From Martinezella tropici (GTDB lineage Bacteria > Pseudomonadota > Alphaproteobacteria > Rhizobiales > Rhizobiaceae), in contig NZ_QMKK01000049.1 in assembly GCF_003287875.1 (NCBI RefSeq), positions 1 through 50,019 on the forward strand: a stretch of DNA of 50,019 nt, written 5' to 3'. Position 1 is the stretch's first letter, and each line of letters begins with the position of its first letter. Positions 19,155 through 27,900 of the stretch are shown here, piece after piece. Position numbers and translations under genes: made by a program. The notes beneath the pieces are model-generated. The model was not told the DNA's origin. It made no database searches and worked only from the letters and a program-made list of their open reading frames with translations.

Positions 19155-20147
19155 ATGGAAAAACATCAATTGGGAAAAACCGGACCGCAGGTATCGGCGC
19201 TCGGCCTCGGCTGCATGGGAATGTCGGGCATGTATGGCCCAGCGGACAGGGCTGAGAGCATCGCCACCATCCATGCTGCGCTCGATGCCGGGATCAACCT
19301 GCTCGATACGGGTGATTTCTACGGCATGGGCCACAATGAGATGCTGATCGGCGAAGCTATCAAAGGGCGGAGGCGGGATGATTTCCTGCTGAGCGTCAAG
19401 TTCGGCGCTTTGCGTGATCCCGCCGGCGCCTGGCTCGGCTACGATGCCCGGCCGGCGGCAATCAGGAATTTCCTCGCCTATTCGCTGCAGCGTCTCGGCG
19501 TCGATCACATCGACATCTACCGCCCTGCCCGCCTCGACCCGAATGTACCGATCGAAGACCAGATCGGCGCGATGGCGGATCTCATTAAGGCTGGCTACAT
19601 CAGGCATATCGGCCTGTCGGAAGTCGGCGCCGACACGATCCGCCGCGCCGCTGCCATCAATCCGATCGTTGACCTCCAGATTGAATACTCGCTGATATCG
19701 CGCGGCATCGAAGACAAGATCCTGCCGACCTGCCGCGAACTCGGCATCGGCATTACCGCCTACGGCGTGCTTGCGCGCGGCCTCATCAGCGGCCATTGGC
19801 AGACGGATAATGTCCAAAAAGGCGATTTCCGCACGATAAGCCCGCGCTTCCAGGCCGGCAACGTCGAAAAGAACCTGGAGCTCGTGGACGCTTTACGAGA
19901 GATCGCCGAGGCGAAGGGCGTCAGCGTCGCTCAGATCGCGATCGCCTGGGTCGCAGCCCAGGGCAAGGAGATTGTGCCGGTCATCGGCGCCCGCCGCCGC
20001 GACCGCCTTACGGAATCCTTGGGAGCGCTGTCAGTCGACCTGTCGGATAGCGATATGGCTGAGATCGAGCGTGCGATTCCCAAAGATGCCGCCGCCGGGG
20101 GCCGTTACCCCGAAGCGCAGCTGACGCATCTCGACAGCGAGAGATAA
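19155..20147 (+). CDS. Aldo/keto reductase with altered active site
   Basis: 330-residue (beta/alpha)8 NAD(P)H oxidoreductase of the AKR superfamily, closest in pattern to the YajO/AKR13-like group that begins LGKTGPQVSALGLGCMGMSG. Of the catalytic tetrad Asp51, Tyr56 and Lys82 are present, but the position of the usual histidine (normally Y-Q-H-R-V-D-P) reads IYRPARLDP with Ala125. This substitution suggests altered or lost carbonyl reduction. AGGAGA lies 8 nt upstream of the start. The divergent LysR gene is its probable regulator. Confidence 0.93.
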   Translation: MEKHQLGKTGPQVSALGLGCMGMSGMYGPADRAESIATIHAALDAGINLLDTGDFYGMGHNEMLIGEAIKGRRRDDFLLSVKFGALRDPAGAWLGYDARPAAIRNFLAYSLQRLGVDHIDIYRPARLDPNVPIEDQIGAMADLIKAGYIRHIGLSEVGADTIRRAAAINPIVDLQIEYSLISRGIEDKILPTCRELGIGITAYGVLARGLISGHWQTDNVQKGDFRTISPRFQAGNVEKNLELVDALREIAEAKGVSVAQIAIAWVAAQGKEIVPVIGARRRDRLTESLGALSVDLSDSDMAEIERAIPKDAAAGGRYPEAQLTHLDSER

Positions 20148-20157
20148 CACGCCAAAG

Positions 20158-20194
20158 GCTTGCCCGCTCGCCGACCCCGCGGGAGCGGGCAAGC
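20158..20194. terminator. Putative bidirectional terminator (AKR / zinc metallopeptidase)
   Basis: 12-bp perfect stem GCTTGCCCGCTC / GAGCGGGCAAGC with a 13-nt GC-rich loop, between the two convergent stops. T-runs are short, so efficiency is uncertain. Confidence 0.55.
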
Positions 20195-20198
20195 AAGA

Positions 20199-21119
20199 TC
20201 AGACCGGATTGTTCAACGTGTCGCAATCGCTGAGCTTGCCGGAATCAAAGCCCTGCTTGAACCACTTCATACGCTGCGCCGAGGTGCCGTGATTGAAGCT
20301 GTCAGGAACGACATAACCCTGGGTGCGCTTTTGCAGCGTATCGTCACCGATCTGCTGCGCGGCGTTCAAGGCCTCTTCGAGATCGCCAGCCTGCAATATG
20401 CCCTTCTGCTGCGTGAACTTGCCCCATATGCCGGCAAAGCAATCGGCCTGCAGCTCGATCCGCACCGACATCCTGTTGGCATCCACCTCGCTCATGGTGC
20501 GGCGGGCCTGATTGAACCTCGGCAGGATGCCGAGCAGATCCTGAACATGGTGGCCGACTTCATGCGCGACCACATAGGCTTGCGCGAAATCGCCCGATGC
20601 GCCGAACTGGTCCTTCATCTGTTTGAAGAAGGCCATGTCGAGATAGACCTTCTGGTCGCTCGGGCAATAGAAGGGGCCGGTGGCCGCCGAAGCCTGGCCG
20701 CAAGCCGAGGGGAAGCTGCCGGAAAACAGCACAAGCTTCGGATCGGTATAGGTCTGGCCCATCGATTTGAAGATGCCGTTCCAGGTGTCCTCCGTATCGG
20801 CAAGAACGGTCGCAACGAACTGTTTCATCTCGTCATTGGCCGGCTGAGCCCCGCCGCCGCTGTTGGAGGTGCTCTGCTGATATCCGGAACCTCCACCCTC
20901 CAGCATGCCGCTTTGCTGCAGCAGGCCGATGACGTCGACGCCCATTGCTCTCAGGATCAGGAAGATCACGATCAGCACGATAATGGTGCGGAAGCTCAGG
21001 CCGCCACCGCCGATACCGCCGCCCGGGAACCGGAAGCCTCCGCCACCGCCGCCGCTCATGGGCGACGAGCCGCGTTCGTCCTCGATATTGTCGGATTGCC
21101 GACGCCCCTTCCAATCCAT
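20199..21119 (-). CDS. Neutral zinc metallopeptidase family protein (YpfJ-like)
   Basis: 306 residues. Starts with a charged segment and a Gly-rich stretch (21-40), then one membrane helix (about 43-58, RTIIVLIVIFLIL), a low-complexity Ser/Gly linker, and a zinc metallopeptidase domain with HEVGH at His186-Glu187-His190. Asp/Glu residues after the motif (ELQADCFAGIWG) supply the third ligand region. Likely anchored in the inner membrane with the catalytic domain in the periplasm. The ATG at 21119 has a near-perfect AGGAGGTG upstream. Function in the cell is not known for this family. Confidence 0.92.
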   Translation of the reverse strand: MDWKGRRQSDNIEDERGSSPMSGGGGGGFRFPGGGIGGGGLSFRTIIVLIVIFLILRAMGVDVIGLLQQSGMLEGGGSGYQQSTSNSGGGAQPANDEMKQFVATVLADTEDTWNGIFKSMGQTYTDPKLVLFSGSFPSACGQASAATGPFYCPSDQKVYLDMAFFKQMKDQFGASGDFAQAYVVAHEVGHHVQDLLGILPRFNQARRTMSEVDANRMSVRIELQADCFAGIWGKFTQQKGILQAGDLEEALNAAQQIGDDTLQKRTQGYVVPDSFNHGTSAQRMKWFKQGFDSGKLSDCDTLNNPV

Positions 21120-21212
21120 AGTGCACCTCCTGGCGATGCCTAAAATCAAAGTCCCTTGAGGCATTTATATATCCAGGAAGTGTAACAAAGCCAGTTGGCT
21201 ATCGACAGAACA

Positions 21213-21707
21213 TCAGCTTAAACGGCGACGGCGCCATATTTCATTAGACGTCAGCCATAAAAGCGCGAGGCCTATACCCGCCGCGATCAGGAGTGGGGCA
21301 ATTTCATCGCCGTCGAAGGTCATCCTGTTCATGATGCGGCCGGGAATGAACGTGAACGCGCCCGCCCCGACAACACCGCCGAAATACAGGCTTCCGACGA
21401 CGCGTTTATGCATCTCTATATTGTGCTTGCGGGCGTTGACGATCGCTCTCCAGCAGCCGATGAGAACGAGTATCGAAAGCAGATGGATCGGGCTGAAGCC
21501 GTAGAACATGTTGATCTGGTGGATGAAGAAGCTCGATAGCGCCGTGATCACCATCAAGGCCAGCCATATCTTGCCAAGCAGACGGTGCCTCGGCGTCCCC
21601 TTCGGCTTGGCCAGAAGATAGGCGCCGAGCACGGCGGCGGGAATGACGGCCGCGACATGGACTTGGATCGCGATCGGGGCATCGAGAAGCGGCTCGAGAG
21701 TCATCAT
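21213..21707 (-). CDS. DUF2306 membrane protein
   Basis: 164 residues with four hydrophobic segments. The pattern IQVHVAAVIPAAVLGAYLLAK, GTPRHRLLGKIW, and HKRVVGSLYFGG fits the DUF2306 family, small membrane proteins with conserved histidines reminiscent of cytochrome-b561-like four-helix folds. Function unknown. Divergent from the LytTR gene, with 82 bp between starts if the latter begins at 21790. Confidence 0.85.
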   Translation of the reverse strand: MMTLEPLLDAPIAIQVHVAAVIPAAVLGAYLLAKPKGTPRHRLLGKIWLALMVITALSSFFIHQINMFYGFSPIHLLSILVLIGCWRAIVNARKHNIEMHKRVVGSLYFGGVVGAGAFTFIPGRIMNRMTFDGDEIAPLLIAAGIGLALLWLTSNEIWRRRRLS

Positions 21708-21789
21708 CTGTATCCGGTTGAGTTTGCCGATCCTTTCCGCGATAGTGTTGTTCTCTCAATCGAAATCGCGCGAGAAACGGAAAATCTTC

Positions 21790-22602
21790 GTGGATCACCT
21801 CTTTCTGCAATCCACGCTTCGCGAATTGCAGGTCATCCAGCGTTCACCGCGCTTCTGGGCGACCTTCGTCACGATCGTCCTGATCTTTGCCTTGACCGGA
21901 CCGTACGGCACCCTTGAAAGGCTGATGCCGGGAGTTCGGCTCGGCTACTGGCTCGCCTTGCATGCCATGGCCTGGTCCTTCGCGATCGTCTTCTCCGTTG
22001 CTGCCGAAATTCTCCTGCGCAAGCAGATCTCGAACATGTTCGCGCGGATGCTGATTGGATCGATCGTCGCGTCAATGCCGATAGGCTTCGGCATCACGCT
22101 TGTCGACCTCGCCTTCTTCGGAGATACGCCCAGCGTGATCGGCAGCCTCGGCAAATCCCTTGGCTCCATACCGCTTTGCATCCTCTTCTGCATTCTCTCC
22201 TACATGACCATGCATCGGCAGATAGCGATCGCAGCCGCAGGCTCTAACGTTGCGGAAACGACAGCCCCATCCGCCCCGATGGCCACAGCCCCGCAAGTGC
22301 CGATTCTCTCGCGCCTGAAACCGGAAAATCGTGGAGCGCTGCTCAGGCTCACCGTGCGCGACCATTATACCGAAGTCGTGACGACACGCGGTCGCGAGCT
22401 CATCCTGCTGCGTTTCGGCGACGCGCTGACGGAAATCGGCAATACAGCAGGAATACGTGTGCACCGATCTCACTGGGTCGCGACGGATCATGTCGACCGG
22501 CTGAAACGCGACAATGGCAAGCTTTTCGTCATCGCCCGCGATGGCGCGGAGATGCCCGTCAGCCGCTCTTATGCCGAAGCGGTCCGGCAACACTTCGGTT
22601 GA
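21790..22602 (+). CDS. Membrane-anchored LytTR family DNA-binding regulator
   Basis: About 270 residues. The N-terminal half has four likely membrane segments (FWATFVTIVLIFALTGPYG, YWLALHAMAWSFAIVFSVAA, MLIGSIVASMPIGFGITLVD, and SIPLCILFCILSYMTM). The C-terminal 100 residues are a LytTR domain (LLRLTVRDHYTEVVTTRG ... IRVHRSHWVATDHV), which binds DNA through beta-strands. The frame is open further upstream, but that would overlap the divergent DUF2306 gene and has no family character. I place the start at the GTG at 21790 (VDHLFLQSTLREL); its ribosome-binding site is weak. Likely a membrane-sensing regulator of the adjacent DUF2306 gene (inference). Confidence 0.85.
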   Translation: MDHLFLQSTLRELQVIQRSPRFWATFVTIVLIFALTGPYGTLERLMPGVRLGYWLALHAMAWSFAIVFSVAAEILLRKQISNMFARMLIGSIVASMPIGFGITLVDLAFFGDTPSVIGSLGKSLGSIPLCILFCILSYMTMHRQIAIAAAGSNVAETTAPSAPMATAPQVPILSRLKPENRGALLRLTVRDHYTEVVTTRGRELILLRFGDALTEIGNTAGIRVHRSHWVATDHVDRLKRDNGKLFVIARDGAEMPVSRSYAEAVRQHFG

Positions 22603-22937
22603 CAACTGCGCAGCGGCCGGCGCCTCCTCCATTCCCTAGCGCGCCATTTGGCTCGTTTCTTTTCAGATGCATCGCGTCGCCGTAACTTACGAAAAATGGC
22701 AAGACATTGTTTACGGTCGCAACCATTGCTCTAAAAAAATTCGATCGAATGCACGCCTACATACTTTAAACGCGGCCGATTAATATCTAACTCTGTTTTC
22801 GCGCCCATATTCTCTGCGTTGCAATCCTGACATATGTGGACAACCGCAATTCCGCGTCTGCGTGTCTTGCGGCTGGTCTGTGCTGGCAACGTTCCAGAAT
22901 AGTTGGTCCTGTGAACGCGCAATGCACCGAGGGTTTT
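22603..22937. other. Gap upstream of the DUF1190-like lipoprotein gene
   Basis: 335 bp, noticeably AT-richer in its middle. A minus-strand frame spans part of it but runs through two real genes and lacks family character. No clear promoter or RNA structure seen. Confidence 0.5.
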
Positions 22938-23522
22938 ATGAAACGATCGATGAGTGTGTCCCTGCTGCTCATGGGAACAGCGGCATTGACGGCCTGCGGC
23001 CAAAAGGAAGATACGGTTCAAATATACAAAGACATCGACACATGCATCGCGGGGAGAGTTTTTTCCGCTGACGAATGTCGATCTCAGTTTGCCGCGGCGG
23101 AAACGGAACGTCAGCAGAATGCTCCTGCCTATGAAACGGCGGCGAACTGCGAAAAGGATTACGGCGTCAACAATTGCCAGCCCACGACCACTGCCCATCA
23201 ATCGGGTACGGGCCACTTCATTCCCCTGCTGGCCGGTTATCTCGTCGGCAAAGCCGCCAGAACGTTTGACACCAAAGCCCTTTATCAGCCGCGCGGGAGC
23301 AGCGACTTTCGCACGGCAACCGGGCGGAGCCTCGCCAACGGCATGCTGCTTGGGAAAGCGGCCAATGTGGAAAGAAAGGACGACAACGGGCAGGCGTCTT
23401 CGTCTTCCGATGGCGGCGGCGGTGGTAGCCTTTGGGGGAGATCTTCCGACCGTGCCGGGCGCTCGAGCGGTACGGTAGAGCGTGGCGGCTGGGGCTTTCG
23501 CGGCTTCCATCTTTCGGCCTAA
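22938..23522 (+). CDS. DUF1190 family lipoprotein (YgiB-like)
   Basis: 194 residues. Signal peptide with lipobox LTAC, so Cys20 should be lipidated. The rest has four further cysteines in pairs (DTCIAG, ADECRSQF, AANCEKDY, VNNCQP), then a Ser/Gly-rich low-complexity tail, as in the YgiB/UPF0441 family. ATG at 22938 is preceded by GAGGG; upstream in-frame starts would bury the signal peptide. It is 11 nt ahead of the glutathionylspermidine-synthase-like gene, the same pairing as ygiB-ygiC in enterobacteria. Confidence 0.87.
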   Translation: MKRSMSVSLLLMGTAALTACGQKEDTVQIYKDIDTCIAGRVFSADECRSQFAAAETERQQNAPAYETAANCEKDYGVNNCQPTTTAHQSGTGHFIPLLAGYLVGKAARTFDTKALYQPRGSSDFRTATGRSLANGMLLGKAANVERKDDNGQASSSSDGGGGGSLWGRSSDRAGRSSGTVERGGWGFRGFHLSA

Positions 23523-23533
23523 CGGGTGAGAGA

Positions 23534-24703
23534 ATGAAACGTATTGTCGTGAACGAGCGGCCGGATTGGAAAGCTCAGGCAGGGGCTTGTGGCTTCACCA
23601 TCCATTCCATGTATGGCCAACGCTATTGGGATGAACGGCACGCCTATGCATTTTCCCTCCAGGAAATTGAGACGAAGCTCGAGGAGCCCTCAGCCAAGCT
23701 GCTGGAAATGTGCTATGCGGCAGCCGAAAGGATCGCTTGCGATGGCGAACTGATGCATCGCATGGCCATTCCGCCCGCCTATCACGATGCGATATTGCGA
23801 TCCTGGCGCAATCGGGAACATGACCTCTATGGCCGTTTCGACCTCTCCTACGATGGAAAAGGTCCGGCAAAGCTTCTCGAATTCAACGCCGACACGCCGA
23901 CCAGCCTGTTTGAAAGCGCGGTTTTCCAATGGCAATGGCTTGAAGACATGAAGCGGCGTGGCGAAATTCCTTCCTCGGCAGACCAGTTCAACTCACTGCA
24001 TGAACGCTTGATCGATGCTATCCGCGTCCTGGCCGCACCTTCGGGCCGCATGCATTTCGCCGGCATGCTGGAATCGGAAGAGGACCTCGTGACCTTGAAC
24101 TACTTCGTCGATTGCGCCGCGCAAGCGGGCTGCGATGCGAAGCTCATCGCCATGCCCGATATCGGCGTTGACGACAGCCATCGGCTGATCGATCTTCAGG
24201 ATGAACCCATCGACTGCCTGTTCAAGCTTTATCCGCTCGAAGACATGGTGCGCGAGCCTTTCGGCCGTCATCTGCCGCTAACCCCCACGCGGGTAATCGA
24301 GCCACTGTGGAAACTGACGCTGTCCAACAAAGGATTGCTGCCAGTGCTGTGGGAAATGTTCCCCGGCCACGAAAATCTATTGCCGGCCTATTTCGAAGAC
24401 GACGTGCATGTGGGGGATCTCGGCGATCGCTATGTCCGCAAACCGTTGCTATCTCGCGAAGGTGCGAATGTGACGCTCGTCAATCACGAACCCGGCGCCG
24501 ACATATATGAGGTCGAAGGACCATACGGTGAAGAAGGGTATGTAAGACAGGCGATGCATTTGCTTCCCCGCTTCGGCGACGATTGGACTGTCATCGGGTC
24601 CTGGATCGTGGCCGGCCAGCCGGCGGGTATCGGCATTCGTGAGGACGACACTCCCATCACCCGTGATACCTCACGCTTCGTCCCTCATTATATTGAGGGT
24701 TAG
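23534..24703 (+). CDS. Glutathionylspermidine synthase-like ATP-grasp protein (YgiC/YjfC family)
   Basis: 389 residues. It matches the synthetase half of glutathionylspermidine synthase, without the amidase domain: the start RPDWKAQAGACGFTIHSM and YWDE, the pre-ATP-grasp motif KLLEFNADTPTSLFE, and the C-terminal ATP-grasp with RKPLLSREGANV and a nucleotide-binding loop near SWIVAGQPAGIGIREDD. The family ligates an amine to a peptide carboxylate using ATP; the real substrate of YgiC-type members is not settled. Start at 23534 has GGGTGAGA upstream. It forms an operon with the lipoprotein gene. Confidence 0.9.
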   Translation: MKRIVVNERPDWKAQAGACGFTIHSMYGQRYWDERHAYAFSLQEIETKLEEPSAKLLEMCYAAAERIACDGELMHRMAIPPAYHDAILRSWRNREHDLYGRFDLSYDGKGPAKLLEFNADTPTSLFESAVFQWQWLEDMKRRGEIPSSADQFNSLHERLIDAIRVLAAPSGRMHFAGMLESEEDLVTLNYFVDCAAQAGCDAKLIAMPDIGVDDSHRLIDLQDEPIDCLFKLYPLEDMVREPFGRHLPLTPTRVIEPLWKLTLSNKGLLPVLWEMFPGHENLLPAYFEDDVHVGDLGDRYVRKPLLSREGANVTLVNHEPGADIYEVEGPYGEEGYVRQAMHLLPRFGDDWTVIGSWIVAGQPAGIGIREDDTPITRDTSRFVPHYIEG

Positions 24704-24859
24704 TCGATCATTAGCTGCTATTGCCCGCAAAGCTCGACATTTGACCGCCCAATGAAAATCTCGGCAGAATTCATGTCGATTCCGCGATTTATGGGGTTCC
24801 GTTTGCAAATACATTTGCCTATAAGCCGCTTCTAGCCTGAAAATATTTGCCCATGCGCC

Positions 24860-24892
24860 CCGGCCGGTGACCTCCCACCCTGGCCGGTTTTT
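24860..24892 (+). terminator. Terminator-like hairpin in the carB leader
   Basis: CCGGCCGGTG (24860-24869) pairs with CACC-(CT bulge)-GGCCGG (24876-24887), followed at once by TTTTT. It ends 28 nt before the carB start and 157 nt after the upstream stop. It may be the terminator of the upstream operon or a carB attenuator; a TATAAG at 24820-24825 is a possible -10 between them, but without a good -35. Confidence 0.65.
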
Positions 24893-24920
24893 CGCGCAAC
24901 GAAAAAACGGATGAGAGCCC

Positions 24921-27900
24921 ATGCCGAAGCGTCAAGATATCAAATCGATCCTCATTATCGGTGCAGGACCGATTGTTATCGGACAGGCTTGCGAATTCGA
25001 CTATTCGGGCACGCAAGCTTGTAAGGCGCTGAAGGAGGAAGGCTACCGCGTCATTCTCGTCAACTCCAACCCGGCAACGATCATGACCGATCCGGGTCTG
25101 GCGGATGCGACCTATGTCGAGCCGATCACGCCTGAAGTTGTCGCCAAGATCATTGCCAAGGAGCGCCCGGACGCGCTGCTGCCGACCATGGGCGGCCAGA
25201 CCGCGCTGAACACCGCGCTGTCGCTGAAGCGCATGGGCGTGCTCGACCGCTACAATGTCGAGATGATCGGTGCGAAACCCGCCGCGATCGACATGGCCGA
25301 GGACCGCGCCCTCTTCCGCGAAGCCATGGCCCGCATCGGCCTCGAAACGCCGCGCTCCATGCTGGCAAACGCCACCGACATCAAGGACGCCGATCGCAAG
25401 ACGCATGAGGCCGAGCGGAGCAAGCTGAAGGCATCGCTCTCAGGCCCCGCGCTCGACAAGGCGCTGGACGAACTGGAAAACCAGTGGAACCTCGGCGAGA
25501 GTGACCGCAAACAGCGCTACATGAGCCATGCCATGGCCATTGCCGCGCAGGCGCTTGACCATGTCGGCCTGCCCGCCATCATCCGTCCGTCCTTTACGCT
25601 CGGCGGCACCGGTGGCGGCATCGCCTATAACCGCTCGGAATTCTTCGAGATCGTCGGCGGCGGCCTCGACGCCTCCCCGACCACGGAAGTGCTGATCGAA
25701 GAATCGGTGCTCGGCTGGAAGGAATTCGAGATGGAAGTCGTCCGCGACAAGGCGGACAACTGCATCATCATCTGCTCGATCGAGAACATCGACCCCATGG
25801 GCGTTCACACCGGTGACTCGATCACCGTCGCTCCGGCGCTGACGCTGACGGACAAAGAATACCAGATCATGCGCAACGCCTCGATCGCAGTCCTGCGCGA
25901 GATCGGCGTCGAGACTGGCGGCTCGAACGTGCAGTTCGCGGTCAATCCGAAGGACGGCCGCCTGGTCGTCATTGAAATGAACCCGCGCGTGTCGCGCTCG
26001 TCCGCGCTTGCGTCGAAGGCTACGGGATTCCCGATTGCCAAGATCGCGGCAAAACTCGCCATCGGCTATACGCTGGACGAACTCGAAAACGACATCACCG
26101 GCGGCGCGACGCCTGCCTCCTTCGAACCGTCGATCGATTATGTCGTCACCAAGATCCCGCGTTTCGCATTCGAGAAGTTCCCCGGCGCCTCTCCGGTTCT
26201 GACCACGGCTATGAAGTCGGTCGGCGAGGTCATGGCGATCGGCCGCACCTTCGCGGAATCGCTGCAGAAGGCGCTGCGGGGCCTCGAAACCGGGCTGACT
26301 GGTCTGGACGAGATCGAAATCCCCGGTATCGAGGAAGGCGAAGGCAGCCGCAACGCCATCCGCGCCGCCATCGGCACGCCGACGCCGGACCGCCTGCGCA
26401 TGGTCGCCCAGGCGCTGCGCTCGGGGCTGAGCGTCGAGGAAGTGCATGAAGGCTGCAAGATCGACCCGTGGTTCCTCGAGCAGCTGAAGAACATCGTCGA
26501 TATGGAGGCCCGCATCCGCGAGCATGGTCTGCCCGAGGATGCTGCCAATCTGCGCATGCTGAAGGCCATGGGCTTCTCCGATGCGCGTCTTGCAACCTTG
26601 ACCGACAAGCGCCCGAAGGAAGTGGCGGAACTGCGCAACCGGTTGAATGTGCGCCCGGTCTTCAAGCGCATCGACACCTGTGCGGCGGAATTCGCCTCGC
26701 CGACCGCCTACATGTACTCGACCTACGAAATGCCCTTCGTCGGCGCAGCCCGTTCCGAAGCTGAGGTTTCCGATCGCAAGAAGGTCGTCATCCTCGGCGG
26801 CGGTCCGAACCGTATCGGCCAGGGCATCGAATTCGACTATTGCTGCTGTCATGCCGCCTTCGCCCTGAAGGATGCAGGCTACGAAGCGATCATGATCAAC
26901 TGCAACCCCGAGACGGTTTCGACCGACTACGACACGTCGGATCGCCTCTATTTCGAGCCGCTGACGGCGGAAGACGTGATCGAAATCCTCAAGGCGGAGC
27001 AGGAAAAGGGCGAAGTGGTCGGCGTCATCGTCCAGTTCGGCGGCCAGACGCCTCTGAAGCTCGCCGAAGCGCTCGAAAAGAACGGCATCCCGATCCTCGG
27101 CACGGCTCCGGACGCGATCGACCTTGCCGAAGACCGCGACCGTTTCCAGAAGCTCTTGATGAAGCTCGATCTCAACCAGCCGAACAACGGCATCGCCTAC
27201 TCGGTCGAGCAGGCTCGCCTCGTCGCTTCCGAAATCGGCTTCCCGCTGGTCGTGCGCCCGTCCTATGTCTTGGGCGGCCGCGCCATGCAGATCATCCATT
27301 CGGAAGGCCAGCTGCAGGGCTACCTCCTCGATACTGTTCCGGAACTGGTGCCGGAAGATATCAAGCAGCGCTATCCCAACGACAAGACCGGCCAGATCAA
27401 CACGCTGCTCGGCAAGAACCCGTTGCTCTTCGACAGCTATCTGACGAACGCCATCGAAGTCGACGTCGATTGCCTGTCCGACGGCACCGAGGTCTACGTT
27501 GCCGGCATCATGGAGCATATCGAGGAAGCCGGCATCCATTCCGGCGATTCGGCCTGCTCGCTGCCGCCGCGCACGCTGTCACCTGCCATGATCGACGAGC
27601 TGGAACGCCAGGCAAAGGCCATGGCCAAGGCCTTGAACGTCGGCGGCCTGATGAACGTCCAGTTCGCCATCAAGGACGACACGGTCTATGTGCTCGAAGT
27701 CAATCCGCGCGCCTCGCGTACGGTGCCCTTCGTCGCCAAGACCATCGGTGCGCCGATCGCCAAGATCGCCGCGCGCGTCATGGCCGGCGAGAAGCTGGAT
27801 GCGACTTTTGCCGCCTATGGCGAAAAGCCCGATCCGCGCAAGCTGAAGCACATCGCCGTCAAGGAAGCCGTCTTCCCCTTCGCCCGCTTCCCCGGCGTCG

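Noticed and set aside
22731..23510. 259-codon minus-strand frame
   Set aside because: Covers the lipoprotein gene, which has a clear lipobox signal peptide and correct start; the antisense translation is featureless.
24853..24870. Possible five-codon leader peptide (M-R-P-G-R-stop) overlapping the carB hairpin
   Set aside because: No ribosome-binding site and too short to judge; no run of regulatory codons such as Arg or pyrimidine-linked signals.
25440..27539. 699-codon open frame on the minus strand
   Set aside because: It lies wholly inside carB in the opposite direction, has no family character and reflects the GC-rich codon use of carB.
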